Part shown: piece by piece, positions 25,503 through 36,312 of the stretch | Position numbering within the stretch: the first letter of the stretch is position 1 | How the letters are laid out: every line of letters starts with the position of its first letter | Assembly (NCBI GenBank): GCA_023078685.1 | Contig: JALGAS010000005.1 | Span: 496,001-560,000, forward strand | From: Neopestalotiopsis rosae | Lineage: Eukaryota; Ascomycota; Sordariomycetes; Amphisphaeriales; Sporocadaceae | Direction of reading: 5' to 3' | DNA length: 64,000 nucleotides | Notes under the pieces: generated by a model | Told to the model about the DNA's origin: nothing | Database searches by the model: none | What the model saw: only the letters and a program-made list of their open reading frames with translations | Translations under genes and position numbers: made by a program

Positions 25503-26403
25503 GATGATGATGAGTGTGTAGTCGTAGTGTGTGATATCAATTGACTATTCGCCTGCGTTGTGCTGCTTGATATCTTCGGCAAAACGGGGGTGATTGTCGT
25601 CGTCGTCGCAATTGACCCAGCACGATCAATGATGTCTCGACACTTTCGCTCACTTGTTGCCCAGTCAGTGGACGACTTCATTCGTTCGCTCATTCGTCAC
25701 TCTAGCGCCAAATTGGAGCACCCGATTGCCGAGGAAGGGCGGAATTAGAAGCTCTGTGATTGGTCAGAGCCTACTGGCCTTCGCTATGGCCTTTGCATGA
25801 GATCGGAACGTGCTATGAACTTATCCAGACAACGCTCCCTTGAACCAACTTGTGCTCGATCTGGATGCACCCAATTCTAAGTATCTAGATTGCTTTCTAT
25901 TTTCTTGTAATATCGTTCTTTCGCTACGAAAAGATTATTCAACTATTTCAGCAACAAGAATGATCGTGTGTCAAGAGCAATGACTTAGTCCCCCTACACC
26001 GGATGCTCACGGCTTCTTCCGATGCTCTCCAAAATGGAAGGTTCCCAAAGCCATTTGATAGGTACCTACCAGACCCAAATCAAGTACGTACCGCAACATC
26101 AATCCGCCGACTTTAGCTCCGATTTTCCAAAAAGTTGCTGCTGCCACCACCAGCTAGCAGCCCGCGATCGTCGCAAAGCCCAAAGCTTGTGAACGAGAAC
26201 AGAAAAAAAGAGCACAGCGCATTGAGATACCCTGTCGTTCTTTTGGTTGTCGCGAACGGAGCTACGACCTGGTGTATTATATTCTTTTCTATTCTCTATC
26301 TTGCATGTACTATTAAACACCCGCCAGCCGCATTGGCGGTTCGTCTTCATATGGACTCCTTCTTCTTCTTCTTGTAATTTTACAACACCCAGCTATACAC
26401 ACC
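25503..26403. promoter_or_regulatory. Divergent spacer of two mitochondrial-protein genes
   Basis: 901 bp between SDH4 (left) and the mitochondrial Tyr-tRNA synthetase gene (right). It should contain both promoters. CT-rich tracts (TTCTTCTTCTTCTTG just before 26380) precede the right-hand start, and a GATAGGTACCTACC word is near 26060. Possible co-regulation is inference from layout. Confidence 0.45.
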
Positions 26404-28305
26404 ATGGCTCCAGGAGTCTCGATCATGGGCGCCCGCGCCACCACATGTCGACAATGTCTGGTCTCCAGGTCACGCATGACTACGCTCCAGTCTCAAAAAC
26501 GATTCATTACCGAAAATGTTTTGCGAAGAAGAGAACTACACGAAGAAGCATGGCAACGCAAGGCCAACAAGATTCAGGCCGGCGAGGACTACCATATTTG
26601 GGATGTGCTGAATGAACGTGGCTACGTCAAGGACACTGCCGGCACCTCGAAGCAGATCTGGGAGCTGATGAGGCGGAAACGAATCAGTGCCTATGTCGGA
26701 GTCGACCCAACCGCGCCCTCTTTGCATGTCGGCCACCTTCTCCCCATGATGGCCCTGTTCTGGCTGTACATACACGGTTACGGTGCCATAACACTGGTGG
26801 GAGGCTCGACTGCCAAGGTGGGGGATCCGACAGACCGCCTCAAGGATCGCGACAAGATCAAGGGAAGCGACCTCACCATGAATACTACCAAAATACATTA
26901 CCAACTCAAGTCGCTTTGGAAAAACGTCGACTCCCGAGCAAAGCATTTCCAGTATCAAAAGGACTCATCGTGGAGTCGCGACATTCTGAACAATAGTGCC
27001 TGGCTGAACAGCACACCCATCATGGAAGTCGTCGGTCGGCTATTCAAAGGCATGCGCATGGGGCCACTAATGTCTCGCGATACGGTCAAGAGGAGGCTCG
27101 AGGAGACTGGTGAAGGCATGCCGCTGGACGAATTCATTTACCCGCTCTTGCAAGGCTGGGACTGGTGGAAGCTTCTCGAGCAGAAGGGCGTGCTCATGCA
27201 GATTGGTGGATCGGACCAATACGGCAACATTGTGACGGGTGCCGAAGCAGTCAAGTACATTCGTGATACTGAGCCCAACCGCGAAAAGCGCATGGCCGAT
27301 ACCCTAGAGAACACTCCAGTCGGTTTCACTGTGCCGTTGCTGACCGACTCTTCTGGCGCCAAGTTTGGCAAGAGTGCAGGAAATGCAGTATGGCTAGACC
27401 CCTTCATGACGAGCTCATACGATCTCTACGGCTACTTCATGCGCCGACCAGATGCCGACGTCGAGAACCTCCTCAAAGTCCTTACCTTCATACCTCTCGA
27501 ATCCGTCAAGAGCATCATGGAGGAACATGCTCGGGAGCCCTCAAAGCGCGTCGCTCAGCATGCTCTGGCTTTCGAGCTTGTCGCATTGGCCCATAACGAG
27601 CAGCTGGCGAAAAGCGCACGGGAGCAGCACCATGCCGTGTACGCTAGGAAGATCGTCGTCTCTACGGCTGGTGCAACGCCCACCGCCCAGGAAGAACTGA
27701 AGAAATTCCCAGAAGATGGCATGCCGGCTTCTCAGGACGCGGCCATCAACTTCAAGGTCGATATTGAATTGCCCGAATCACTCATTACGGGCAAGTCCAT
27801 GGGTCACATTCTCTACGCCTCTGGCCTCGCTAGCTCGGTTTCCGATGGTGTGCGCTTGACCAAATTCAACGGAGCCTATGTTGCTGGAGCTCCGGGTCAG
27901 AAGTCAGCCATCAACAAGGGCATGATGTGGGGAGATTTGACCTTTACTCCCGCAAAGAACTGGTTTCCAAAAGACACTCGCAACTTCCTCATTGATGATG
28001 AATTGTTGATTGTGCGTCGTGGCAAGCACTTCATTCGTGTCATCAAAATGGTCTCGAACGAATACTGGGCACAGAGCGGCAAGAAGTACCCCGGAGAACG
28101 TGGCACTGGTCACACTAGAGAAATCACAAATGCTATGAAGGCTCTACGTGAGTCAGGTGTTGATTTGTCCAGGAGGAAATGGGATGAAATGAGAGAGGAA
28201 TTAAGGCATGACAAGGGAAGAGAAGAGGCTGAACAAAAAGGTCAGCTCTACATTCCCACAGGGACGCCCCCCGATAAGCCTATGTCAAAGAAAGATACCA
28301 CATAA
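26404..28305 (+). CDS. MSY1: Mitochondrial tyrosyl-tRNA synthetase (CYT-18/MSY1 type)
   Basis: Class I aminoacyl-tRNA synthetase that charges mitochondrial tRNA-Tyr. Single exon, 633 residues. An Arg-rich N-terminus suggests mitochondrial import. The Rossmann catalytic domain has YVGVDPTAPSLHVGHLLP (HIGH-like HVGH at 108-111), GGSTAKVGDP, QIGGSDQYGN and the KMSKS-like KFGKS at 320-324. The C-terminal part has an S4-like RNA-binding region (GMMWGDLTF to LLIVRRGKHFIRVI). Length and layout fit the Pezizomycotina CYT-18 group, whose Neurospora member also folds group I introns for splicing (established knowledge). Whether this protein splices depends on insertions I cannot test here. The ATG at 26404 has a good context (ACACACCATGG). 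Confidence 0.94.
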   Translation: MAPGVSIMGARATTCRQCLVSRSRMTTLQSQKRFITENVLRRRELHEEAWQRKANKIQAGEDYHIWDVLNERGYVKDTAGTSKQIWELMRRKRISAYVGVDPTAPSLHVGHLLPMMALFWLYIHGYGAITLVGGSTAKVGDPTDRLKDRDKIKGSDLTMNTTKIHYQLKSLWKNVDSRAKHFQYQKDSSWSRDILNNSAWLNSTPIMEVVGRLFKGMRMGPLMSRDTVKRRLEETGEGMPLDEFIYPLLQGWDWWKLLEQKGVLMQIGGSDQYGNIVTGAEAVKYIRDTEPNREKRMADTLENTPVGFTVPLLTDSSGAKFGKSAGNAVWLDPFMTSSYDLYGYFMRRPDADVENLLKVLTFIPLESVKSIMEEHAREPSKRVAQHALAFELVALAHNEQLAKSAREQHHAVYARKIVVSTAGATPTAQEELKKFPEDGMPASQDAAINFKVDIELPESLITGKSMGHILYASGLASSVSDGVRLTKFNGAYVAGAPGQKSAINKGMMWGDLTFTPAKNWFPKDTRNFLIDDELLIVRRGKHFIRVIKMVSNEYWAQSGKKYPGERGTGHTREITNAMKALRESGVDLSRRKWDEMREELRHDKGREEAEQKGQLYIPTGTPPDKPMSKKDTT

Positions 28306-29240
28306 CAAACGTATGGCATTTTATAGACTGTAAAATCTGTATAATATAGCACGACTCCGCTGCACACAGTCCCATTATCTTTGAATACCTGAAATACTGG
28401 CCTTCGATGGAGTGTCTAAACTTATGAAAGAAATCACACGTAAGTATAAATTGCAGTGACTCAGATAATGACCCAATGCGATTCATTGTTCTAGAGTCTG
28501 GACATGAATAAGAGCCATTTCGGTCACAAAAATGTGAGACCAACGCCGATGAAGACTATATCGGCACGACTTTTATAGTCACGCTTGGTTTCGTCTAAAG
28601 TGGTATCATCAATAGATTACTCACTTTCCGCGGGTGTAAAAGTGCACACGGCTTTTCGTTCAAGGCTATTCTTTCCCCGTATAATGTAAGCTCCGTTATT
28701 TAGTTCCCAATAATACGTCTATGAAGTATTCAAATATGTCGACAGGGATTCATGACTTAAACACAATAGGATGTGAGAAACAGGCCCTTTAAGTCCGCCG
28801 GAGCCTGATATGTAATATGCAGTAGTGTCACCGTACAAATCATTCCAGTCACTAGACGCTATATGAAGCAAGATAATATACGTCAAGATTGTCGACATCG
28901 TGAACCCTTAATCAACGCCATACTTGATGATGTGTCGACGAAGTCTGTTCCTTCCCGGATTCGATTCTTGAGCCCTAATTTCCTGTTACAGGCACACTAT
29001 GCAGACAGCATTTGCATCCACCTTATAGTCCTAATATCCAAATCCATCGTCTTGAATACCTTTTGCGATAAAATTTTTCTTTTGTAACCTGCCACTCTTA
29101 CTCACGACGCAATTTAAAATGGGAGGCAGCTTGGACAACAAACCGACAGTGCCTCTCAGGATTGTTGTCTGAGGAAAATAGAAAAGCTTTTATGCTAATA
29201 ATATGATTCTGAACTTAACAACCCTCTTTTCATTCTGTTT
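28306..29240. other. AT-rich spacer left of the repeat array
   Basis: About 930 bp downstream of the synthetase gene, clearly more AT-rich than the genes around it. No ORF with family motifs and no RNA gene seen. Confidence 0.4.
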
Positions 29241-29249
29241 TACGTGTTT

Positions 29250-30960
29250 GGGGATTTTCGCCATTCTTATACGGAATTACTAACATGGACTATTTAGTTC
29301 GTGGGCGATTTTCGCCATTATGATCATCCTTTAGTTTGAACGATTTAACGAATATTATAAAAACCAATACGGTTGCCAGCGAAATTCGCCATCCATAATT
29401 ACGATCTGGAGCCTACACGATATAACGAATATGTACAGACTAATACAGTTTTCGGCGAACTTCGCCATTATTATAGGATTCGGGACGAGTTTAGCAAATA
29501 TAGTCCCGTCCAATCCTAATTAATGGCGAGTTAAGTTCACCATTGTGACCATCCACGATCCCACACAAAATAACTGTCATAATACAAACTAATTTCGCTG
29601 CCTACCAAACTCGATACTCTTGCAGTTCCCGATCTGGGACGGATTATTCTATACGGTACTTTCCAAGCTTACTCGGTGGCAAGCGAATTTCGCCATAGTT
29701 TGGAATCCTACTCGACTCAAGACGAAATAACCAGTGCAGTACAATGTAACTGACTGCCAATAGTACTCTCATAATGACCATCCTGTACTTCACACGAAAT
29801 CACCAGTAGATTACAGTTTGACGCAGCTGCCGACAAAATTCGCCGTCATCGCCATTTTCAACTTCAGACGGCACCACAAATACAGTACCTTCCAATTTTG
29901 CTTCGTCGCGAGCGAATTCCACCATCATTCGCAGCACAACCCGATTTTGGACGGAATAACCAGCTCAGTACCATATAAATGGACTGTCAACGGGATTGGC
30001 CGTTATTGCGATCCTCAACGTCAGACAGCATACGAATACAGTACTTGTAATCCATGACCGGCGACTTCTCCTTTTCTCTCGTGAGGGCAGCGGATCAAGA
30101 CGTCAGTGTGACAAGGAGTGAATGGGAGAAGGAAGTACATGGTGTGTCGACGATTGACTAGTCATGAAAACAATAAAGTCTGCTGCAAAGTCTTGTATGT
30201 AGTTCCGATTGAACGCAGTTGCCAGCGAAATTCGCCATTGTGACCATCGTCGAGTTGAGATGGAACAATCAATCCAGCACTTTCTCATTTCACACGGCTG
30301 TGAGTGAAATTCGCCATTGTCACGATCCACAACCTTGAGGCGGGATAGCTAATACGGTTCCTTCCAGTTTGACTCGACTGTGTGCGAAATTCGCCATTAT
30401 TGCCATCCCCGACTTGAGACGGATTCACCAATAATATAGTGCCTTCCGATTGTATATTGCTTCCAGCGAATTTCGCCATTGTTGTGATAATCGATTTGAG
30501 AGGGAATAAGAAACCCAGGTCTTTTCAATTTTATATGATCGTGAGCGAAGTTTTCCATTGTTTATATTCCCAGATTACTAGACGGAGCAGCAATAATAGT
30601 ACTTTTCAATCTCACACAATTGAGAGCAAAATTCGCCATTATTCACATTCCCAGATTTTCAGACGGAGCAGTCACTACAGTACTTGCCATTCTAACTAGG
30701 GTTGTAGTGAAATTCGCCGTTGTTCACATTCACAGACTTTCAGACGGAGCTGCCATTACAGTACCTGCCATTCCAACTCGGGCTGGAGCGAAATTCGCCA
30801 TTATTCACAATTACAGACTTTCAGACGGAGCAGCCATTATAGTACCTGCCACTCTAATAGGAGCGAAATTCGCCATTGTTCTGCTCCTTCACTTTAGACG
30901 GAATAGTCGACACAGTACAATAAAAATTGGGTTGCAGGCGAAATTCGCCATATTCCTTCT
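29250..30960. repeat. Degenerate tandem array, unit 75-82 bp, palindromic core
   Basis: About 1.7 kb of diverged tandem repeats. The most conserved element is GCGAAATTCGCCATT; its core GCGAA-A-TTCGC is a perfect odd-centred palindrome. Recognisable cores begin near 29305, 29379, 29455, 29683, 29833, 29912, 30225, 30304, 30384, 30466, 30545, 30626, 30707, 30788, 30863 and 30938. Successive steps in the right half are 79, 80, 82, 79, 81, 81, 81, 75 and 75 bp, and larger gaps on the left are close to multiples of about 76. Units in 30540-30900 share a second segment, CAGACGGAGCAGCCATTA then AGTACCTGCC. Units are best preserved on the right and decay leftward. The array stops about 120 bp before the caspase-like gene. 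No coding potential. Confidence 0.88.
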
Positions 30961-31071
30961 TTCCTCGACTGCAGTGATACTATAGATATCTCCTGCATGC
31001 CAACCTACTTATTGGACTCGAAGTACCAATCCTCAGCATCGATTCCCAGGAAGCAAACAACGCAAGGGACC

Positions 31072-32467
31072 ATGAACTCGGCAACATTTGTTCGCCAGTC
31101 TCTTGCTCAGCGCGGCCCGCAGAGAGGCCGTCGCCGAAGCAAGAGTCGCATCGAACGTGCTGGAGAGCGTCTTAACCGTGTTGTTGGTACTCTCACTGAC
31201 AAGATCATGCCACAGCGCCAGGGCAATGGAAACGATGACGAGAGCAACAAGCCTTCTGAGAACAGAGTTAGTCTCAACCGCGCCCTCACGGCTGTAGCCG
31301 ACAAGCTGCGACGCGAGAAGCGCATCGGCGCCAACCTTCAGGGCCCTCTCCAGTCGGCTATTGATAATGGCTGGGATGCTCGTTACCAGAGCCGATATCG
31401 CGAGGTTCACGTCTTCCTAACCTACTGGGACGATGGAAACCCATATTATTACGCAACAGAGGCAGCCCGTCAGCTAAGGTCGCTGTTCGAGGACAAATAT
31501 GGCTTCAATGTCGTGCCCTATCCTATTCCTGTCTCAACCATCGACCCTGCCGCAACTGTGGCTTATCTCCTTGAGCAATTCATGGATCAGCACGGAGCCA
31601 AAGGCAACTTGCTGATATTCTGGTAAGTAAAGTCTAACGAAGTTGATTTACACTGTACTTCTGTGTACATTTTGCTGATACTCAACACCATTCAGGTATG
31701 GAGGAGCAGCGCGCATGTCCCGAGATGGACGCGGTCGTACCATGTGGTTTGGCGAGTGAGTGATCCTCGACTCCAAGAAATCGCCAGGAACTCTGATACT
31801 AAAATAATTGTCTAGGGACAGAGGCAGACTAATCAGTTCGGGACTGGTCTTGAAGACGCTGAGTGGAATGCTGGAAGCTCCTCCGTGCGAGGCAGACATC
31901 TTGACCCTGTTCGACTGCCAGCACAGCATCAACGACATGCCCACTAGTCTTGGCCAAGGAATCTTTGAGCACCTGGGAGGTACCGCCAACGCCGACTTTG
32001 CGCCCTGGGAGTACAAGGGCTGCTTCACCAAAGCTCTCATCGACATCTTAAGCCGCGATGAGTCAGCCAGATATGGCATATCGATACCCGACCTACACAG
32101 GCAGCTGGTCGAAAACGCACTCAGCGTGCGCAGGGATATTGCTGAACAGAATGCCAGATGGACCCATAACAATCCCGGTGCTCAAAGCTTTGAGACACAC
32201 GCATTCATCACTACTCCCCCGCCTCCTGTATACTGTCACGTTTCGCCTTTCCCACGACGTAGCAAGAATGCAAGCGGCAGCATCGTGTTATCACGATTGA
32301 ATCAGAGACTTGAGTACTTCTCCGTCAGCCCAGACAACGAGGATCTAAAGGTGGAGCTCCTGATCTCGTCGAACAACCATCGCCTAGATATGGCGAGTTG
32401 GAGCAACTGGCTCCAGAACGCACCCCCTCAAGTCGAGAAAATCGAGGTTAGACGTATCACTGGATGA
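31072..32467 (+). CDS. Caspase-fold (C14-like) protein lacking the catalytic His
   Basis: 420 residues. Exons 31072..31622, 31696..31755 and 31816..32467. Residues 1-110 are basic and low in motifs. The middle resembles the fungal caspase/metacaspase-like fold: REVHVFLTYW, LRSLFEDKYGF, then the strand LLIFWYGG, then ILTLFDCQHS. In active members the strand ends YxGHG with the catalytic His; here the text is WYGGAA, so the His position is Ala188. The Cys of the DC motif is kept (Cys238). It is therefore probably a proteolytically dead homologue that may act as scaffold or sensor, as caspase-like domains sometimes do in fungal NLR-type systems (inference). An in-frame upstream start at 30997 uses an ATG too but has a weaker context than ACCATGA at 31072. 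The palindromic repeat array lies directly upstream. Confidence 0.75.
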
Positions 32468-32689
32468 GAATGGGAGAACGCGGGCTCATGGAAAAGTCCG
32501 TTGCCATAGAGCAAGACCTGCGGTAAGGGGGATGGGAGAAAACGGCTATGTATATATCATGGGTTGGCATCGGCGGAGAAAATGGTCTGACCTGGATGCA
32601 GCTATGGGATGATTTGGGAATTGGGAGTTTCTCTAAATAGGTACCAAGTTAGAAAATCAATCAACGAAAAGTATATTGATCTATAAATG

Positions 32690-33364
32690 GGGAAAAAAAA
32701 ATTTGAGAGAAGCAAAAAGAAGAAAAAGAAGAATGATCTTAAGATCGAAAACAAACAGGCTGGGGTAGTGTTCATCACACCAATCAATGATTTCTGCCCG
32801 CTTCTCACCATCGCAGTCTTTCCAGACTGCTGGGTTCTGGAGGGAGCACCATTCTTCCAGACATTATAGGATCTTCCCCAGACTCGGAGAACGGGTTTGG
32901 GGGAGGGGGGAATTAACAAGGCCTTGGAATGCAGCGAAAGTTGCTGCCGCGAGTCTGGCAACATCATCATTTCCGCTAGGTCCCTCTGCCGGTCCTCCAC
33001 TGCCGCTGCCCGAGCCACTGCGCTGCCCGAGCCACTGCCGCTGCCCGAGCCGTTGTTGGACATTCTGGCGCTTTGGGGGGGGGGGGGGGGGGGGGGGGGG
33101 TTGGCTGGTCGACCTCACTTACTAACTATCAACACAACACCTTATGGTCTGCAATTCAATTGTGACGGTTTACTTCTGTCTAGCAATCAGCGAATCAGAA
33201 GCTGCCATGTCCGAGTTCTGCACGATGCTCTGGTCAATGTCCTTAAATTCGCTGCCATCATCATCATCGGACATCGCATCGTCATCCAACTTGTTGTCTT
33301 CTAGGTTGACAAATGGCTCACTATTCATGACCGCGCCTTTGCCCTTGGCTATGCCTTGCTTTTC
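32690..33364 (-). pseudogene. Possible gene relic or mis-spliced gene, unidentified
   Basis: Two minus-strand pieces look coding. The first, 33364-33170, is an acidic ORF (from ATG at 33328, 52 residues) with MNSEPFVNLEDNKLDDD and a poly-Asp run. The second, about 33118-32710, reads poly-Pro (from the G run), a Gly/Ser-rich part, then NDDVARLAAATFAAFQGLV, one in-frame TAA at 32864, then LEEWCSLQNPAVWKDCDGEK. Neither has a start, splice pair and stop that make a convincing gene, and I recognise no family. It may be decayed, contain errors around the homopolymer, or be chance. Confidence 0.22.
33075..33100. repeat. Poly-G homopolymer (26 G)
   Basis: Uninterrupted run of 26 G on the plus strand. 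Such runs are prone to replication slippage and sequencing or assembly error, and could form a G-quadruplex. Its length should not be taken as exact. Confidence 0.9.
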
Positions 33365-33779
33365 TTAGCACCCCAGGATCTCTTCTACCTGTCCAGGGCT
33401 GGCTTCTCTGCTCAGTATACAGAGTATGGAAACTATATGCATGCCAACCTTGTTTTACACCAAAAGTCACCATATTGCCAGTCTTAACACGGTCTGGAGA
33501 AAATCGTAAAAACACAAAAGCACCCGGTATATGATGAGATTCAAGAAAAGCTTTTTCCTTATTGAACAGATTGTATATTATTATTCTCTTCAAAGTCAGG
33601 AAAAATCTTCAATCGTGAGCATTGTCGGGAAAACGCTATGTTGTAACTTTGCATGATCCATCAACTTCAAGCACGGAATGAATGACAAAGCAAAAATAAT
33701 TGAAAACAAGTTGGAAAGGAGCGGGGACCGAGTAGGGCATTATCAAACAGAACAGAATCTTTGTGTACGAAGGGAGCTT

Positions 33780-35439
33780 CTACACAATGGCAGGACCAAG
33801 CTCGAGGTGAGGAAATGTATAGTCTCCATTACGGAGAGCTTCTTCTGGTGCATAGAAGCGCACTATAAAGGTTACATTAGCACACATACAGCCTCATGGG
33901 CCTGGATAAGAGAAGAGTGCACATACGTAGCATGATGAAATCGCTGCCATTGGCAGGCGATGGGAGCCAGCTGTTTTGGTTCAGCATTAGTCCAGAGTTG
34001 TTTTCCGGTCACGATTTGGATCTTTGTACTTACTTTGACAAATAATCATCAGGGGGAGTAGCACCCTGAACCAGGACTTCAAAGGTCGAGTTCACGTCAG
34101 ACCCATACATCAAAGTCCCGTCCGAGTACGTGAGGTTGCTGCGGTCACCAACAATGTACCGGTCAATCTCGTTATCAACCAAGTATCCCGCCGCAGTGTA
34201 CATGGTGACGCTCCAAAAGCCTAGTTCCTCGAGCTGTGGCTTTCCAGCAAATTGCATGCGGTATGACTCGTTTGTCCCAAGAGAAAAGACGCCCTCCGTA
34301 TAGAATGGATACAAGGCCTCGGTGTCGACCAAAGCCAGGTACGCGTTCTGTCCAAAGAATGCTCGCATGGCATAATGTGTCCCATATGTGCCAATATACC
34401 CGGGATTGTACATCTTCCAGCCATTACCCAGCTCAACATGTGTTGTGTTTGATTCACTTGCGGCTGTCATAGTTGCCTGAGAGGAGACTCCTGCTTGGGT
34501 GAGGTTGACGCATGCTGGCTTTGTGTAGGTGCCGCTCTCTGGATCAATACCAGCGGCGAGTAGGCTTGCCGTGGTCTGCACGGGAACAATCTCGCCACCG
34601 ACTGTTCTTGGTACCATTTGTGCGAACCGGGCTGTAAGGTCCAGGATGTATTCAAGCTCCGAGCTAGACGAGTTTTTGAATACGTCGTCACTTAAATATG
34701 GCCCAATAGGCTCACCGGTACGGTTCACGGTAGCGGCCGAAAATCCATCCTGGATTTGGTTGACGGCTGGGATATCTGTATTTGCATCCTTAACAAGGAT
34801 GCGGACCATTGCTACGCCCACTGTGTTTGGGACGTAAATAATACCCTCATACCGCCCAGTAGGATCGGTCTGCATCGTGCCGCTGGTGTTGAAGGCTCGA
34901 GCGGGAGTCAAGAGGTAAGTTCCCGCACTCGCATCAGTCAGGGCACCAAAGGTGACATAGTTCTCGCCGTAGCTACGCAGAACGGTAAGCATTCTTTCGG
35001 CTTCAAGGCATGGGTGTTATCTTACGGCGTGTACAACGCTACGCTGTAATATCTTTCCGTGGGGACATCGCCAACAACCAATTCAAGATCCTGGTGGGAG
35101 ACGTCGTAGGTGACAACAGAGTACAGTGTGTCGACATTAGGAGACTTGACGAATCCATCGTCCGGAGTAGTAAGCTCTGTGTTTGAAATGAGTTGATTGA
35201 CGACGGGAGCGCCAGCGGTCTCTTGCTGCGCGCTGTAGAGCTGATAATATGCCAATAGAGATTGCCCGTACTGCAAACATATCAGTTGCAAGTTTCTATG
35301 TTTCAAGTAAGAAATTTTGATGTACCGTGAGAGAAAAAGAGGTCGCTTCTTGCGCAGTTGGGCATGTTGTCTGGGTGCAATTCGCTGGCAGTCCACTTGC
35401 AATCGCCGCGAAAGCGGTGAAAACCGTGGCAGTCTTCAT
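33780..35439 (-). CDS. Secreted DUF1254/DUF1214 protein
   Basis: 474 residues in five exons on the minus strand: 35439..35326, 35270..35026, 34972..34034, 33970..33927 and 33862..33780; all joints are GT/AG and in frame. Residues 1-17 (MKTATVFTAFAAIASGLP) are a clear signal peptide. An N-terminal DUF1254-type domain follows (SPNVDTLYSVVTYDVS, LYTPYGENYVTFG), then the C-terminal DUF1214-type domain (FWSVTMYTAAGYLV, SNWLPSPANGSDF, LRFYAPEEALRNGDY). Many N-x-S/T sites fit secretion. The biochemical function of the family is not known to me; it occurs in bacteria and fungi. The last two exons are 44 and 83 nt and are needed for the conserved NWLP...RFY ending, so a model stopping near 34030 would be truncated. 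Confidence 0.88.
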
Positions 35440-36312
35440 GTTGATGGATGAATGGGCTCTCGGCATGTATGGATGCTTGTGTACTCGTGTTGAGGATTGG
35501 AATAAGGAAAATGGTCTCTCATTGCTGGCGAATGCGCGCGATATTTATCTTTGAGTATTGATATTGCAAATAACGTTGTCCTTGAAGACGTTCCACTAAA
35601 GCTTCGTTCACATCATAGAATCAGCTATACCTATCCATTTGATGGTATAAATGGATCGGTCTCGCTATCGTATATTCCCCTGGCGGATTGAACCCTGCAG
35701 TCATACGGCCCGTTAATTAGCTGAGTGTGTAGGGCTGACTGTCGATCTCTTAACCCGTTGACTGCGCCATGGCTGGCTGATTCTTGCGGTATGAGTGAAA
35801 GCTCGCCGTAAGAAACGCCTCTATCGTGCTGTCAGTCATATAAATAATTTATGAGAAAGCGAAACCGATAGATCGTTTAGCACTGAAAATGTATACATGC
35901 CAGCCCCGACCACTGGTATTACGTGAACATAGACACACGCACAAGGTTGAGCGGTCCCAAAAATGTACCCCCTGAAGATCTGAAAAAGTTCCTAGCTCGC
36001 AATGGACCAATGAGATGATGTGATGTCCATTGTTGCATTGAAGGTTTCGATCGAAAGAGTCAGACTCGTCCGCAGAATTTGGATTCGGACTTCCACGAGA
36101 AAAACAGGGGTATAGAACAAGTTTAACATTTGCTATTTACAGGTAATTGGAACGCTCGCATGCAGGACCATAAAAAGCAATCATCATTACTGGCATGCAT
36201 TCGTACACACAGTGACCACATCGTCTATTTGTTGAAGAACTGCGGGACAAAAATATAATTCGATGGCGTCGGGATGGTGATGTCTTCTAGTGAAGTATTT
36301 TTATGCGTTGCC
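35440..36312. other. Spacer upstream of the DUF1254 gene
   Basis: 873 bp: promoter of the secreted protein gene (left) and 3' flank of the regulator-like gene (right). No gene seen. Confidence 0.4.

Larger units (their letters stand above)
32468..33779. other. Spacer with poly-G run and coding-like debris
   Basis: 1.3 kb between two convergent genes. It holds the G26 homopolymer and minus-strand coding-like fragments described separately. No complete gene is supported. Confidence 0.4.

Noticed and set aside
29250..30960. CRISPR array
   Set aside because: The units are degenerate along their whole length with no unique spacers between constant repeats, and the organism is a fungus. It is a decayed tandem repeat.
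29818..30985. Small ORFs inside the repeat array
   Set aside because: They translate the repeat period (recurring AKFAI-type words) and have no start/splice support.
32602..33063. Gly-Ser-rich minus-strand ORF as a gene
   Set aside because: Repeats and a long T-rich tract give a biased translation; the other frame of the same strand is more protein-like but broken. Kept only as a low-confidence relic.
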